A stretch of DNA of 64,000 nt from assembly GCA_012932295.1 (NCBI GenBank), contig JAAONU010000105.1, positions 62,001-126,000 of the forward strand. The letters run 5' to 3'. The number at the start of each line of letters is the position of its first letter. The first letter of the stretch is position 1. Both the position numbers and the translations under genes were made by a program. A model generated the notes under the pieces. That model did no database searches. It was not told where the DNA came from and saw only the letters and a list, made by a program, of their open reading frames with translations. This DNA is from Cyclina sinensis (taxonomy: Eukaryota > Mollusca > Bivalvia > Venerida > Veneridae). Shown piece by piece: positions 1-11,230 of the stretch.

Positions 1-540
1 TGTAATGGAATGGATCGGATGTCACTTTCCGAAGATAAAAAAAAGAAAAAAAAAACAGGAAACCGAAACAGAGTTATTTCATGAAACAGAATAATGAAAA
101 TTAAGGTGTTACTTTCGGCTGGCTTTTTTCTCTTTACACCAGAAATAGCCTGGTCAATAATTAAAATAAAATATAATATTTATCGCGAAAACTGGAAAGG
201 GAGATTATAGCCTGAGCGCCGGTTATATGTAAACTAAGTACGAATGCGTTATGTTGTAGTTGGGGTTAACGAATCGTTGTTCTATGGAGAAGAATGCATT
301 TTTAAGAAACAATTTCATTTTATTTTCAAAAACACTACTTTTTACTTGTTTCTCAACTTTGTTTACTGTACATGTATTTAGTTTAAAAAAAGCAGCACCA
401 ATATTCACTGGACAGTCGGACTACTGATTTGTAATTTTTTACTGGACCGTCAGTCATTTTGGTGGACTGGGCCTTCGGTCCAGCGTCTAAATTCGAAGAC
501 TGTACCCCACAACCCACAGTAACTATATTATCTCTGCAGG
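1..540. other. CpG-retaining patch at window start
   Basis: This stretch contains roughly 18 CpG dinucleotides in about 500 bases (for example around 184, 218-220, 241-247, 270-275, 436, 474-483). The following kilobase has only a few. No splice-bounded open frame or recognisable protein was found; the 61-codon open frame on the minus strand at 223-408 is AT-rich and unremarkable. A small hairpin (CTGGGCC, loop, GGTCCAG) lies near 466-482. It may be a promoter-proximal region or the remnant of a younger insertion; the window edge prevents a decision. Confidence 0.3.
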
Positions 541-1177
541 GGGCATAAGACATATGGGGGAAACACCACCAGTGAAAAATAAACTCAGATAGATAGGTCA
601 GTTAGACATGCAGTTGTTGTATCACAATAAAATGGTAGAAAAATAACATTTAAATTGTAATAAATATTATAAATATTATCTGAGCATTGCTTTTCGTATT
701 ATATAATACTACACATTACTTTGACAACACAATATAATTGTATAATTATATTTTGTATTGTATTTCCATATGACTTTTCAACAATGGAAGCAGGTCAGAT
801 TAAATAATTGATAAAAATGTGAAGAATCATTGTAAGACTTAACCGTTTAATCATGCAGATACATTACAGATCGTCCAAAAATATTGCAGACCTGCATGCT
901 GAATGAAGTTTCAGCTGTTTATTTAATATGTACTGGAAACTTTAATATTTGCTTTGAATGTAGCTTTGAGAACTTGAGGCCCACATGGAAGATTGGGAAA
1001 CCAAATATATAGCCTTGTTAGTCTAAGTCTTAACATTACATAATTATTTTGACATCAAAGAAAATCTCCACAGATGTTTTGCTTTTGTCTGTAAAAATGA
1101 TGTTGTATCATTAATAGGATATGCCATTGTCTGTTTATTGAACCATTTTCAGCAATGTCAGCTGCTGCCATTATCAA
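541..1177. other. AT-rich non-coding sequence
   Basis: No open frame, RNA gene or repeat structure could be supported here. The composition is typical intron or intergenic sequence for this window. Confidence 0.5.
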
Positions 1178-1289
1178 ATTACAGATTGTTTTCTTTGACC
1201 TTTACTGTCGACAATATCTTGTACAAATGCTATTATAGAAAACATTGATAAAGATTTGTCAAGCTTAACAAGTTTTCCTTTTATTCCAG

Positions 1290-1358
1290 GAGTTTCTATG
1301 ACAATAGCTTCTAACACGTTTTAAGGAAGAGGACTCTGTTGTATGCAAACTTAATAAG
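1290..1358 (+). other. Exon-like segment, duplicate copy 1
   Basis: This 69-nt segment is preceded by a pyrimidine-rich acceptor (CCTTTTATTCCAG, AG at 1288-1289) and followed by a consensus donor (GTAAGT at 1359-1364). Clearly related segments with their own splice-like borders occur at 7634-7716 and 16009-16088. One reading frame opens in all three copies but reaches a stop inside the segment, giving a tail resembling MTIASNTF here. It could be a non-coding first exon, a final coding exon spliced past its stop, or a decayed duplicate. No protein family is recognised. Confidence 0.35.
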
Positions 1359-1432
1359 GTAAGTGTAATGATTCATTGCACACCGGCATAATTGTAGAAA
1401 CATAACCTATGACAAACTTTTGAGGAAATATT

Positions 1433-1505
1433 GGCTCTTCTGCTCAATGGTTAGAATGTTGGTATACGATGCGGGAGGACCGGACTTCAAATCCCGCTAT
1501 AAGGG
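1433..1505 (+). mobile_element. tRNA-derived SINE head
   Basis: An A-box-like motif (TGCTCAATGG, 1441-1450) is followed at normal spacing by a B-box-like motif (GGACTTCAAATCCC, 1482-1494), the internal RNA polymerase III promoter layout of tRNA-derived SINEs. The flanking arms do not form a full tRNA cloverleaf, so it is not called as a tRNA gene. The body probably continues downstream, but its 3' end is not clear. Confidence 0.5.
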
Positions 1506-2560
1506 TGCTCATTTCCAAGATGCATTGCATCTTTCTGTTACGAGCTTTCTTGTTCATCAGAGTAACAAAGGCCACTAACATACTTCAAATTGTTAAGATT
1601 AAGCAATTAGAACAATATGTTTGTAACCTTTGAAAAGAGTTTTATATGTTTTAAAAGTTTTTATTTAGAAGAATGTCTAGAATTAAAGCCGACATACTTT
1701 AAACATTTTGGGAATGGCGGGAATAAGAAAAGTATGTAAATGAACTTGTAAGCTATTTTACCTTTGATAACAGCTGTTTATTCTAAATAAGGATTTAAGA
1801 TTGTTGCATTTGTATAAAAAAGAGTGAACCAGAATATGTAAGTTCTGATAGGTGAACCAAAAATAATAATATTGTTGCAGTCATTGCCAAAACTGACAGA
1901 ACTGGAGAAAATTGCAGTGTACGAAAACTGAATAAGGTGATATGTCTGCTAGTATAGTTGATCAACGTAAACTTGGAAAGGAAATGGACCCTAAAGTAAC
2001 AATTGCATTTAGTCTTGGCTGTCAGCCAGAATACAGTGATTCTTGTTTTCCTGTCATGTTGACATGGTAATAACAAGATAGATTTTATGGTATCAAATTT
2101 GTCACCACTATCTCAATCCAGTATCAGTAAAGGATTCTGCAAAACAGGCACTGTGACTCTAGGTATAACTTGTTGTAGAATTGTAGATGATACAAAATTG
2201 CTTCATAAAATTTAATTGGTTGTTTACAAATTTGATTAGATGTCTCGGTTACAGTCCCAAAAAGTATTTTCATCCAGATAAGAGTGACAAGAATTGTATA
2301 ATAATTAAGTAGAACATTAAACTCTCCTGTAACTGAGTTGTAACAAAAGTACTGAAAGCACTGGAATGCAGCAAAGTTATCTGATTGGTATTATATGCCA
2401 ATATTATACAACAGCTTGGTACCAAGTATGAAGAAATTTTCTTAACCTGGTGAAAGAGAGAAACTTTTGGCTAGTACCTAGATTTTTAATCACATTCTAT
2501 GAGATTTGAAAATAAAAAGATGTTTAATATAAACACAATCATTCTATTTATAATGAATGC

Positions 2561-4228
2561 AAAATACTACCCACGTCAAATTGAAGTTTTAAGTTACTTT
2601 AACTCATTTAAATGTCGTGACTTTGAGAATCAGTTCATACAGAATTATGATAATCTATTTTTCTTTATTCATGTATAATTTCAATATTTTCTCGTATTGC
2701 TTGCTACAAGCTTCTGAAGTAGGGGAATAACCTCCAACAGTAATGATCATATCCATCGGAGTGTTATAAGGTAAATTAATAGACTCCTGAATAGGAGTGA
2801 AAATGCTAGTATTAAATTTCTGCAGGAAGTCTTTTACTAAACAAATTTCTTTTTTGACTCAGTGTTACAGAGAAATTTGAACAAGGTTGACATGAGTTAA
2901 AAGCTCCTTAGAGCTTTGCTTAAACTGATTAAGTGATAGTTTGTGGAATGTTGAAGTTTTCTACAGTGTAGTTATCAGTCTCAAGGTACTCTCCATGATC
3001 AAGTTGATGACTAACCAGAAAAGAAAGGCAAGGCATCTGTATAGTACTCCTGGATGGTAGAAGACACTGTAGGTACATTGTGTCTTTGTCACTGGTATGG
3101 CTGGACTGAGATTTGAACCCTGATATGCATGGATGCAAAGCTTCTGCTCAAAGCACTGACAAGTTTACTTTCTCATCTTTGTGTAGGTGGTTCCTGGAAA
3201 CAAAGCAAAAAAAATGTCTACAAGGTTCCAGTACAGTAACCATAGCTTTTACATTAGCATAAATTCGGGTAAATTGTGCGAGTCAGTGCCTTTCCATATA
3301 AATAATTCTTGTATGTTTATTTTCTGTTTAGTGCTTCAACATCATAAAATAAGTTTTTCCATCGGAAGTTAATATTCACCATACTGATATGCAGCTTTGT
3401 TAAATTGTAAATAAGTAAATACATCATAGAGTGTGCATTGCATTCGTTCTATTATTTATAAGTCACAAAGTGAAAATGTTACATAGCAGTAGCAATTTAA
3501 GTACCTGCAGATTGTCCCTTGTATTTTGTGATAAAACTTTATTCCTATGTTATGTTAGCAGTATTATTATTATAGGTTTTAATTATTTGTAATTCTTGAA
3601 TGTCATTGTATTCTAGTGGCCTTTCTTATTTCAATCATTGTTGGGTAATTTCATTCAAAACTCAGTGTCTCAGACTGAATTAAGAAATACAGATTTAGTC
3701 TTTTTAATTGAAGAAATTCTAAAATCATGTCAATCTTCCAGCCCTTCTTAAAGTAGCACATCTGGCAACTATTCAGTATGTAGTATCAGTCAAAGAGAAG
3801 TCAAAAAGAGGAAGTCCTTGCCAGATTTCATTTACAAATTTGTGATTCTTAGAAAATAGCCTGCATGCAGTGTTCCTGTTTGTGATTGTCCTGAGACTGT
3901 GTCTATGCTTGTAACAGTCAGTTGCAACTGTCCACTTTGAATGATTGCTAAAACTTAATTGTTTGCTAAAAACTAAATTGATTTACAGGTAAGCTTTTGT
4001 GTTAAGCTCATATTCAAGTGATCTTTATTAGTCTAGTTACTAAACTTATGACAGATTATTTAGTTTTGTTTAGTAATTTCATTGGCAAACCAAAAGTTAT
4101 TTGAAAGATTGGAGTTGTCATTATAATGCATCTCATACTCGCACTGTTTCCAGTTAAAAGTGGTCAGATTCTCATGGTTCCCTCCCTTGTTTCATTATTT
4201 AAAACTTCTTATCACACTGTTGACTGAA
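2561..4228. other. AT-rich non-coding sequence with one SINE trace
   Basis: No coding exon is visible. A tRNA-like fragment on the minus strand (3098-3170) is listed separately. The rest is ordinary AT-rich sequence. Confidence 0.5.
3098..3170 (-). mobile_element. tRNA-like SINE fragment
   Basis: On the minus strand an A-box-like TGCTTTGAGCAG (complement of about 3144-3156) precedes a B-box-like GGGTTCAAATCTC (complement of 3108-3120) at tRNA-like spacing. No tail or target duplication is identified, so this is probably a degenerate SINE head. Confidence 0.35.
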
Positions 4229-4620
4229 AGCAGAATATAAGATGAAATTCATTTTACTTAACCAGAATCAGAACTTGCTTGGTCAAGTTGTCATTAAAAT
4301 TTCTTTTTGTGTGGTATATTAATGTGTTGTTTCATTACTTGTTTTAAAATATTAAAGATATTCATGATTTAATGTGGTGTTATGCGATTTTAATAACTAT
4401 TTAATGGCCCCTAGGCTGAGATGAAATGGTGTTAGCTATTAAAAGAATACATAAATCTTTCAAAAGTTCTTGTTAGTTGGAGAAGTATGAGTTTTATTGA
4501 GAATTGATTAGGTATTAAGTTGCAGGAGATGGGCTTTATTCTAATTATTAAGATAATATTTGGATAGGCTATAATCGGCTGAAACCTTATGATTGTCTGT
4601 CGTAAGCTTTATCATATAAA
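4229..4620 (+). repeat. Segmental duplication unit 1, middle block
   Basis: This block aligns with 22322-22680. Shared strings include GAGAATTGATTAGGTATT and GATAATATTTG, separated by similar spacing in both copies. It follows the exon-like segment and the 2.0-kb block in the same order as in unit 3. Confidence 0.5.
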
Positions 4621-4854
4621 AAGTTTATAGTCAAAATAGCTCGCTTTTTTCTTCTTTCTCACGTAAGAAAAACTTGTTCATTGAAATAGCCTTTGCTACA
4701 CTTGTAAGAGTAATAATGTTAGTATTGGAAGAGAGATATGATCTGTGATGTATTTCAGCTGTAGAATTACTTTTTTCTCTATGATGGTTTGCTTTTCATC
4801 CTTTTAAAAAGATATTTGACATTGACGGGATTAGCATAGATGATTTTGTCATGC

Positions 4855-5330
4855 TGGACTTATAGTTGACATACACTGTAGAAATGCCTTCTTATAAAGA
4901 AGAATTTTGTATTGTAAATATGGGTTGGTTGAATGGTAGACTTCTTCTTTTCTGATCAATAACTTGAGAAAACATGGGCACAGAAACTTCAGGTTTGCGA
5001 GGTAGGTTGGGCATGACACTGAAATGAACCATATTGTCATTGGGCCTACAGGGTAAACTGTCAAGCTGACAATGGCCCACACTTTAAAAACAATTTCCAA
5101 CCAATAGCTTAAGAACAACAGAAGCTTCAGACTTTACTGGAAGATTGGGCATGATGAATAGCTAAACCCTGTTGTTTTCAAGCCCAAAGATCAAGCTAGT
5201 CCAGTAAACATAGTCTAAGTAAAAAGAAGCATGGGGGTTGTGAATGGTATGAAAAGTATGCACCCCAAAGCTCAGAACCCTGTATAACCCCAAGGTTGAA
5301 AATCTTTGACCCCAAAATTAATACACCAGT
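4855..5330. repeat. Old diverged tandem array, part 1
   Basis: Degenerate copies of a monomer of about 175 bp share phrases such as CTTCAGACTTTAC, GGGCATGATGAATAG, GGCCCACAGGGTCAAAG and AATAACTTGAGAAC. Two to three copies are recognisable. The monomers are strongly diverged, which suggests an old array no longer homogenised. The short open frames here (such as minus strand 4849-5118) are by-products of the repeat. Confidence 0.55.
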
Positions 5331-5479
5331 CGGAAGGGTCTCCAGTGTATTTGTAATCTGATTGATCCAACTGAGCAAAAAGAATATATTTCCTGGCCAT
5401 ATTATTTTTGAAAAGGCATAATGGTTGAATTTGGTTTTTGCTTTCTTAAGGACATGCGATATTTCCATAGCTTAAATAG

Positions 5480-5640
5480 CTAAATGAAAGAGTACTCCAG
5501 CCTACTAGAGAAAGCATTTTATCTAAACACTACTATTGACAATATAAATTAATGCTCTAAAACCCTAATGGTGAATAGTTAATAGACTTTGTTTCTAAAG
5601 AACTGGACTTACCGTCCTCACTGTTTGGGAATTACTGCAG
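5480..5640 (+). repeat. Segmental duplication unit 1, distal block
   Basis: This block aligns with 15325-15480. Both share GCTAAATGA.AGAGTACTC, then CTTACTAG-like text, a TCTAAACA.. phrase and AATAGAC.TTGTTTC. In both cases it lies upstream of the next exon-like segment (7634 and 16009 respectively). Confidence 0.5.
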
Positions 5641-5894
5641 AGAAAGAGAAACTCAGATGATACATCGTACTGAAGCTGAAATAACTCTGTATTACATCAG
5701 TACCCTGTAATAACTGTTATACTTGTTCAGCTTTAAAAATTGAATTTATAATGGTTCCATGAAAAACAGTTACTTTCCTTTTTGGAGAAAGTTCATGATA
5801 TTGTTCAAAGCTGTCAGGAAAATGATAGCAGTCACCTGTAGGCTTGTCTCTTTGTCTTTTTAAGACTGTCTTTAAAGAAGTTGGGTATTATTGT

Positions 5895-6690
5895 TTTGCT
5901 CATATCTGTTGGTCCAAGTGGTTTCTGATCAGTAACTTGAGAACCCATAGGCACAGAGACTTCAGATTTGGAAGTTAGTCTTGTGTAGATAAATCAAAAT
6001 GTTTTTGGACTCTCTAGGTCAAAGATAAAGTCCATAGGGCCTGCAGTTTGAAAAAGATTTTTGATAAATAATTCAAGAACAAGTGTTCCCAGGACCGCCA
6101 AACTTTACAGGATGGTAAGGCATGATAAATAGATGAACCCTACAGTTTTTAGGCCCATAGGAATCAAAGGTCAAGATAACAGGGGCAGCACTTTGAAAAC
6201 AGTTTCCTATGAAACTCCCCCAGGACCTTCAGACTATACAAGATTGATTGGCATAATGAATAGATTACTGGTATTTCAATAGACCTACAGGGTCAAAGCT
6301 CAAGCTCACAGGTGCCCCTTCTTTGTGAATGGTTTCTAGTCAATTATTCAAGAACAAGTTATAGCTCCATGGACCTTCAGACTTTACAGGATCTTTAGGC
6401 ATGATGAGAAGATGACCTCTTTTATTTTTTGGCCCACAGGGTCGAAGGTCAAGCTCATAGGGGACAGCACTGAAAACAAGTTTCCTATCAATAACTGAAA
6501 AACAAATGCATCCAGTACATGGTCAGTAGATTACTTGGATTGTTTTTGGCCCACAATGTCAAAGGTCATGTGGAAGAGGCCTGCAATGTGAAAATAGTTT
6601 CTAATCTATAACCTTTGAACTAAATACTGTACATAGATCCCTCAAACTTAACAGGATGATTGGGCATGTGTAGATAAGTCCACAGGGGTC
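5895..6690. repeat. Old diverged tandem array, part 2
   Basis: About four to five degenerate copies of the same monomer as 4855-5330 (about 175 bp). Recurring phrases are TAACTTGAGAAC, CTTCAGACTTTACAGGAT, GGGCATGATGAATAGATGA and GGCCCACAGGGTCAAAGGTC. The two parts are separated by the 5480-5640 block and adjoining sequence. Confidence 0.6.
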
Positions 6691-6856
6691 TGTACTTCAC
6701 AAGTTTGTACTAAAAAATCCAGGAATTGCTCTGTGAGCAGATAACTCCAGATCCTATTGTTCTGTGCTTACCATGCAGAGTCAGTATTCTTGTACTGATC
6801 TTGGTAATTTCTGATGTGGATAAAGGAGACATCTTACAGATTTTGTATAGTATTAA

Positions 6857-7291
6857 AGGGGCTGTGCTCCAGATGACAAAAAAAAGAAAGTTTTCTTGTA
6901 TTATAAATTTCTTGTAATATTTATGGTTAATGCTTAAAAATTAACCTACTGAAAAAAAATGAGTCAAATAATTACTTTATAAATTGATTTTTTTTCCTTT
7001 CAAAGTGCTATACCGTAACGCGACGGTATAACTAAATCGTATAAGATTTAAAGTAAATATCTGTGATATCACATGCGGCGATGGTGGTGACAGTAACAGG
7101 GCTGGAAATATTTTGTTAACATGAGGGTCCAGAGTTCAAATCAGGCTGGAGCGAAAATATTTTTTTTTATTCTATTTTGACTTTTATAATCAGTTTTGAA
7201 GTAAAATATTATGTTGTCATAATCTCACGGCATCTAAATATATTATTTATGAAAAAAATTTTTTTTATGTCAAATCTGGAGTACAGCCTCT
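6857..7291. mobile_element. TTAA-flanked foldback element (MITE-like)
   Basis: The left end AGGGGCTGTGCTCCAGAT (from 6857) is matched in reverse complement by the right end, whose complement reads AGAGGCTGTACTCCAGAT. Both ends are directly flanked by TTAA (6853-6856 and 7292-7295). TTAA target duplication is the hallmark of piggyBac-type transposition, so this 435-bp element is best read as a non-autonomous piggyBac-like MITE. It has no coding capacity. Inside, near 7080-7150, is a tRNA-like stretch with a B-box-like GTCCAGAGTTCAAATC. Confidence 0.7.
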
Positions 7292-7514
7292 TTAAAGTTG
7301 GAATTTAAACATCATAGAAGACCCTTGTCATTTGTTTAATTCCCACAGCTGAAATGTTATGAAGCATTTTTTGTTGAGCCTAACAACAATCACATTTTGA
7401 TCAGTAACTTCCTTTTGTTTTACCTTTTTGATATGAAAAAATAAATAAAATATGATCATGTATGGGAACTGCTTTTGACTAATTATTGAAGCTTTTTTTC
7501 CTTTCATATGCTTA

Positions 7515-9480
7515 CATTATAATCAAATTGTTTTCTCTAACCTTTAATAATGGCAGTGTCTCATACAGATGTTATTGTCATCATCACATTAATAGAGATT
7601 TGTTAAGCCAAACATTTATTTAATTAATTCCAGGAGTTTCTATAGCAAATGCAAATAACAAGTTTCCCCAAGAATAAAGATAGGAATAGGCTTCTGTTAT
7701 ATACACACTTTTTAAGGTAGGGATAGGCATTTGTGTATTTTGAATTGTCTGGAAATACATAAAAGAATCCAGCCATGAGGACATGTTAGGCAACCTTTTA
7801 ACAGCTTTTAATGTGGTAAAACTATTTGCATTTGGAATAAATACCTGCAGGATGTTTCTTGATGACAAGGTGGGGACAGCTATATTTGGTGCTGCCTAGC
7901 AAATTTATCAAAAATATGACTGTTTATCAGAAACTGTCATGTAACTATCAAAAGGTTTTTATTGTGGTAGAACTTTCAGCAGGTTCAATACTTCCATGAT
8001 GTATTTGTTTATTGGATGTATAGACTGTACTTTGGAACAAGGTGTAAAGCAACTAAATATATACACATAAATTTGAAAAAACTACTAAAATTGGAATTTA
8101 ACTCGCACCCTTCTTGACAGATGATTGAATTGCAGTCATAAAACTATTAGTACTGTGAAATCATTGAAGTTAGGAATAAGCTATAGATTTCGCACAAACA
8201 GCAAAAATGGTAAGTTAATTATGTCCTAAGTTCATGCATTTCTAATTACAAATTGTTATTCTAATGAAATGAAAAGAAAGTGAGACAATAGTTGTACTGG
8301 TAGTGATTATCCACTGTCACATTGTGTATATGTGTCAGTTTGAGCCATTAATGCTTTGAATAAACACTAAAATTATGCTTTCAACAGCATTCACCAAAAA
8401 GGATTTTTTTTTAAATGAAAAACAAAAGAAACAGTGTTTCATCTAAATTGGCCTTGGTTACAATCAAACATTGCATATTTGTTATAGTTAGTGGAAAAAG
8501 AACAACGGCTACAACAAGAGTGAGAGGCAAAATGGATTTTTATAATAGCACGGCAATAAGTTTTTGTGTGCACAATAAACAAAAATCTAACCGACATGAA
8601 CAAATAAGACTTTACAGTAAGTCTCTGGTCAGTGCATTGATGTGTGATTTCTAAAATGTTGAAAACTAAGCATAGAATGAGACTAAAACATTTTGAGCTA
8701 TAGCTAGATATAAGCCAAAAGATATGACTGATTCTGCAGATGCAGCAGTGATACTTAAAATTTTGACACTGCATCCGTTCAGTTGGTAGACACAATTTGT
8801 TAAGGAAGAGGGTCTATTGACTCTCAAGAGTAAATGACTGTGTTTGTGATCACTTTGTAATCAATCTCGGCTGTCAGCCTGACTACAGTGATTCTTGTTT
8901 CTCTGTCGTGTTGACATGATGAAAACAAGATAGATCATTCTTACAGCATAAAAATTGTTAGAATTGTCCTAATCCAATATCAGAAAGTGATTCTGATTAT
9001 ATATCAGACACGGTGTCCCCACATATGACTTGTTGTAGAATAAAAAAGGATAAATAATGGTTATGGTGATTGAAAGGTCTAATCTTTTTTCACTACACAA
9101 GATTTAATTTGCTGTTTATAGACTTGACGGGACATTGTTATAGTCTCATAACAATAGATTGGATCATTGCAGTGGAACACATTTTTTTATCCAGATGAGA
9201 CAATTGAGAATAAATGTTATTTCCATGATTAACTGAAAGAAAGGTAGTTACTTACAGGTAATAATCAAAGCACTGAAAGAACTTCAACCTATGGCAAAAA
9301 TTGCATCTGTTAGAAAGTTATTTTTGTAAAATACCAGCTAGTATGTAAGGCTTAGTGCTGTCAGGTTAATGTTTGGTATTGATGAGGTATCAGTATCAAT
9401 TGCTGTGTTAAAATCAATTTTGGCCTGCATCTTTAATAAATGAAATTGTTAGATACAAAATCTAACCTGGAGATGGAAGT
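7515..9480 (+). repeat. Segmental duplication unit 2, proximal part
   Basis: This aligns with 1178-2560 and 15880-17290. Best matches are the acceptor-exon-donor block at 7610-7725 and the block at 8800-9040, which shares GATCACTTTGTAATCAATC, CTGTCAGCCTGA and ACAGTGATTCTTGTTTC with unit 3. A further match lies near 9140-9320 (ATCCAGATGAGA, CACTGAAAG). Units 2 and 3 look closer to each other than either is to unit 1. Confidence 0.6.
7634..7716 (+). other. Exon-like segment, duplicate copy 2
   Basis: This 83-nt segment has an acceptor-like TTAATTCCAG before it and a donor-like GTAGGG after it. It starts with GAGTTTCTAT as in copy 1, and shares CCAAGAATAAAGA with copy 3. The frame corresponding to the other copies ends at the same TAA as copy 3. 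No protein similarity is recognised. Confidence 0.3.
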
Positions 9481-9743
9481 TTGCCATTGGTTAAAATGGT
9501 AGCTGTTATGAGTTTTAGGGCAAAATTCATAATTGTTAGTTGAATTGCCTCTGAAAATAATGCAATAATATTAACATTAATACAATTGCATAATTATGAA
9601 CATTTTCATTTTATCTGAAATTAAGTCATATTTTAAACTGTTGTCATTGAGAGATTTGAAGAACAATCAACAGGTGTGAAATTCTCTCAAATCTTTGCAT
9701 ATTAGTGTGGGTATAATGTGGAACCATCTGTTGTATTTTTATG

Positions 9744-9958
9744 TGGCCTTGACCCCTGAATGACTTGACCTCAAAGGTCTAATTGTCAAAAATAATTAAT
9801 ATTGGTCATAACTTGCTTATTACTCAACAGATTTAGTTCATGACTTTGAGTTCAAATTGTCCATAAAAAACTTTTTTTGAAAGATCTACAATTTATCTTC
9901 ATCTGGTCCTCAGCTCTAGCTCAAAGGTCAAAGCAACACTTCCAGTGACATTCTTGTT
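9744..9958 (+). repeat. Fragment of a GGTCAAAG-type array family
   Basis: This fragment contains CTTGACCCCTGAATGACTTG, GACCTCAAAGGTC and CATCTGGTCCTCAGCTC. The complement of similar text occurs at 13380-13560, so it is a solitary copy of the family at 13381-14180 in the opposite orientation. Confidence 0.45.
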
Positions 9959-9959
9959 T

Positions 9960-11230
9960 TAAAGCACTATTAATATGTATTGAAAATGTATCCATTAAAA
10001 TTCAATTTGCAGATATGCCTTAAATATTATTTCATTAAAGCTGGTTTAGAAAACATTTTCTGGGAATAGTAAGTGACATTTTGTTACATAATTTATATGC
10101 TATGTTTTATGCAAGTGTAGTTTCAGAAGCTGTAAAATCATTCACATTAATTGTTCTTTGCAAGTGATCTGTAGACTACATTGTACCAATAAATATCTAT
10201 CGTTGCTTTTAATGAGATTCCAAAACATTTGTAGTGTATATTGAAAAGCAAGAAATCACATATATATTTATTTAGGGAATCAGGAATGTATGGATTTGAT
10301 ACTGTCGGACATTTTAAGCTGAAGAAATTTCTTAGTTTGATCTGTTAAACTTGCTAGTATTTAGCTCCTTTTAACAACTTTTGACGTGTCAAGTTGTAGA
10401 ATTTGTTAACAGAAAAGCTTTAGTTCTATCACATTAGTTAAGAATTGATCATTATGCACAAAACATTAAATGTGCTGAGATAGACTCATCATTAAGGTGA
10501 GAGTTTTAAAAAAAAAATTAATTTTAAATCTAGCATCAAATAAGATTAACTATATAGAACTACCCTTTAGAAGGTTTTAAATTTCGTTCAAGTCAAGCAA
10601 ATGGTTATCTCCAGCCATAGTTGCGAATAAGATAATTCAACACAAATTGCTAGGACCAAAATTGTTAGAGAAATGCAACAACAGTTGTCATTGATTTTTG
10701 TGTGTGTGTAATTGATATATATTCTGTGTAACACCAATGTGTTAATGGTTCCAGGTTGGAATAAGTTATTTAATTTGCTTAAAAACTTAGCATGATGCCT
10801 GAAGGTCCTAATTATGTGTGTTTGAATCAAGCGTGAGGCAAGAGTTCTCTCTTAATTTTCATTTGGAACAAATGTAAGCAAGAAAATTCCTGTTTAACCT
10901 GGAGTATTCAGCATGCAAAGGCAAACAGTGTATTACTTTGGCAAGATAGCTTACTGAAAGGCAAGTGAGAAATGCTGGTCTTTGGCTCTGCAACGTTATA
11001 CATTTTGTTCATAGTTTTTGGTGCAAGATTGAATGTTTCATTGAATTTTCATGATACAGTTTTGTTTGCTCCCCAAGACTCTTTTTTAATTCCTAAAGAC
11101 CATATCTATACTCTTAAAAATACAGATAAATGGTTTTGTTGAAGCAACTGAGCAAGTTTCAGCTGTTCTGTTCCATCTCACTAAAGGACTCGTATAATTG
11201 TACCTCAAGTTTACATTTACATCTAGAAGA
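9960..11230. other. AT-rich non-coding sequence
   Basis: Nothing beyond AT-rich single-copy-looking sequence could be supported. The open frame at 10588-10830 (minus) has no recognisable features. Confidence 0.5.

Larger units (their letters stand above)
1178..2560 (+). repeat. Segmental duplication unit 1, proximal part
   Basis: This stretch aligns by eye with 7515-9480 and 15880-17290. The homologous landmarks, in order, are a TCAAATTACAGATTG-like block before a splice acceptor, the exon-like segment 1290-1358, a block near 2020-2180 containing ACAGTGATTCTTGTTT and then TGTTGACATG, and a block near 2260-2400. The order is conserved in all three copies, so an ancient segmental duplication is more likely than independent transposon insertions. 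Divergence is substantial, with many indels. Confidence 0.6.

Noticed and set aside
1433..1505. Functional tRNA gene
   Set aside because: A and B boxes are present but the acceptor and anticodon stems do not pair, so a SINE head is more likely.
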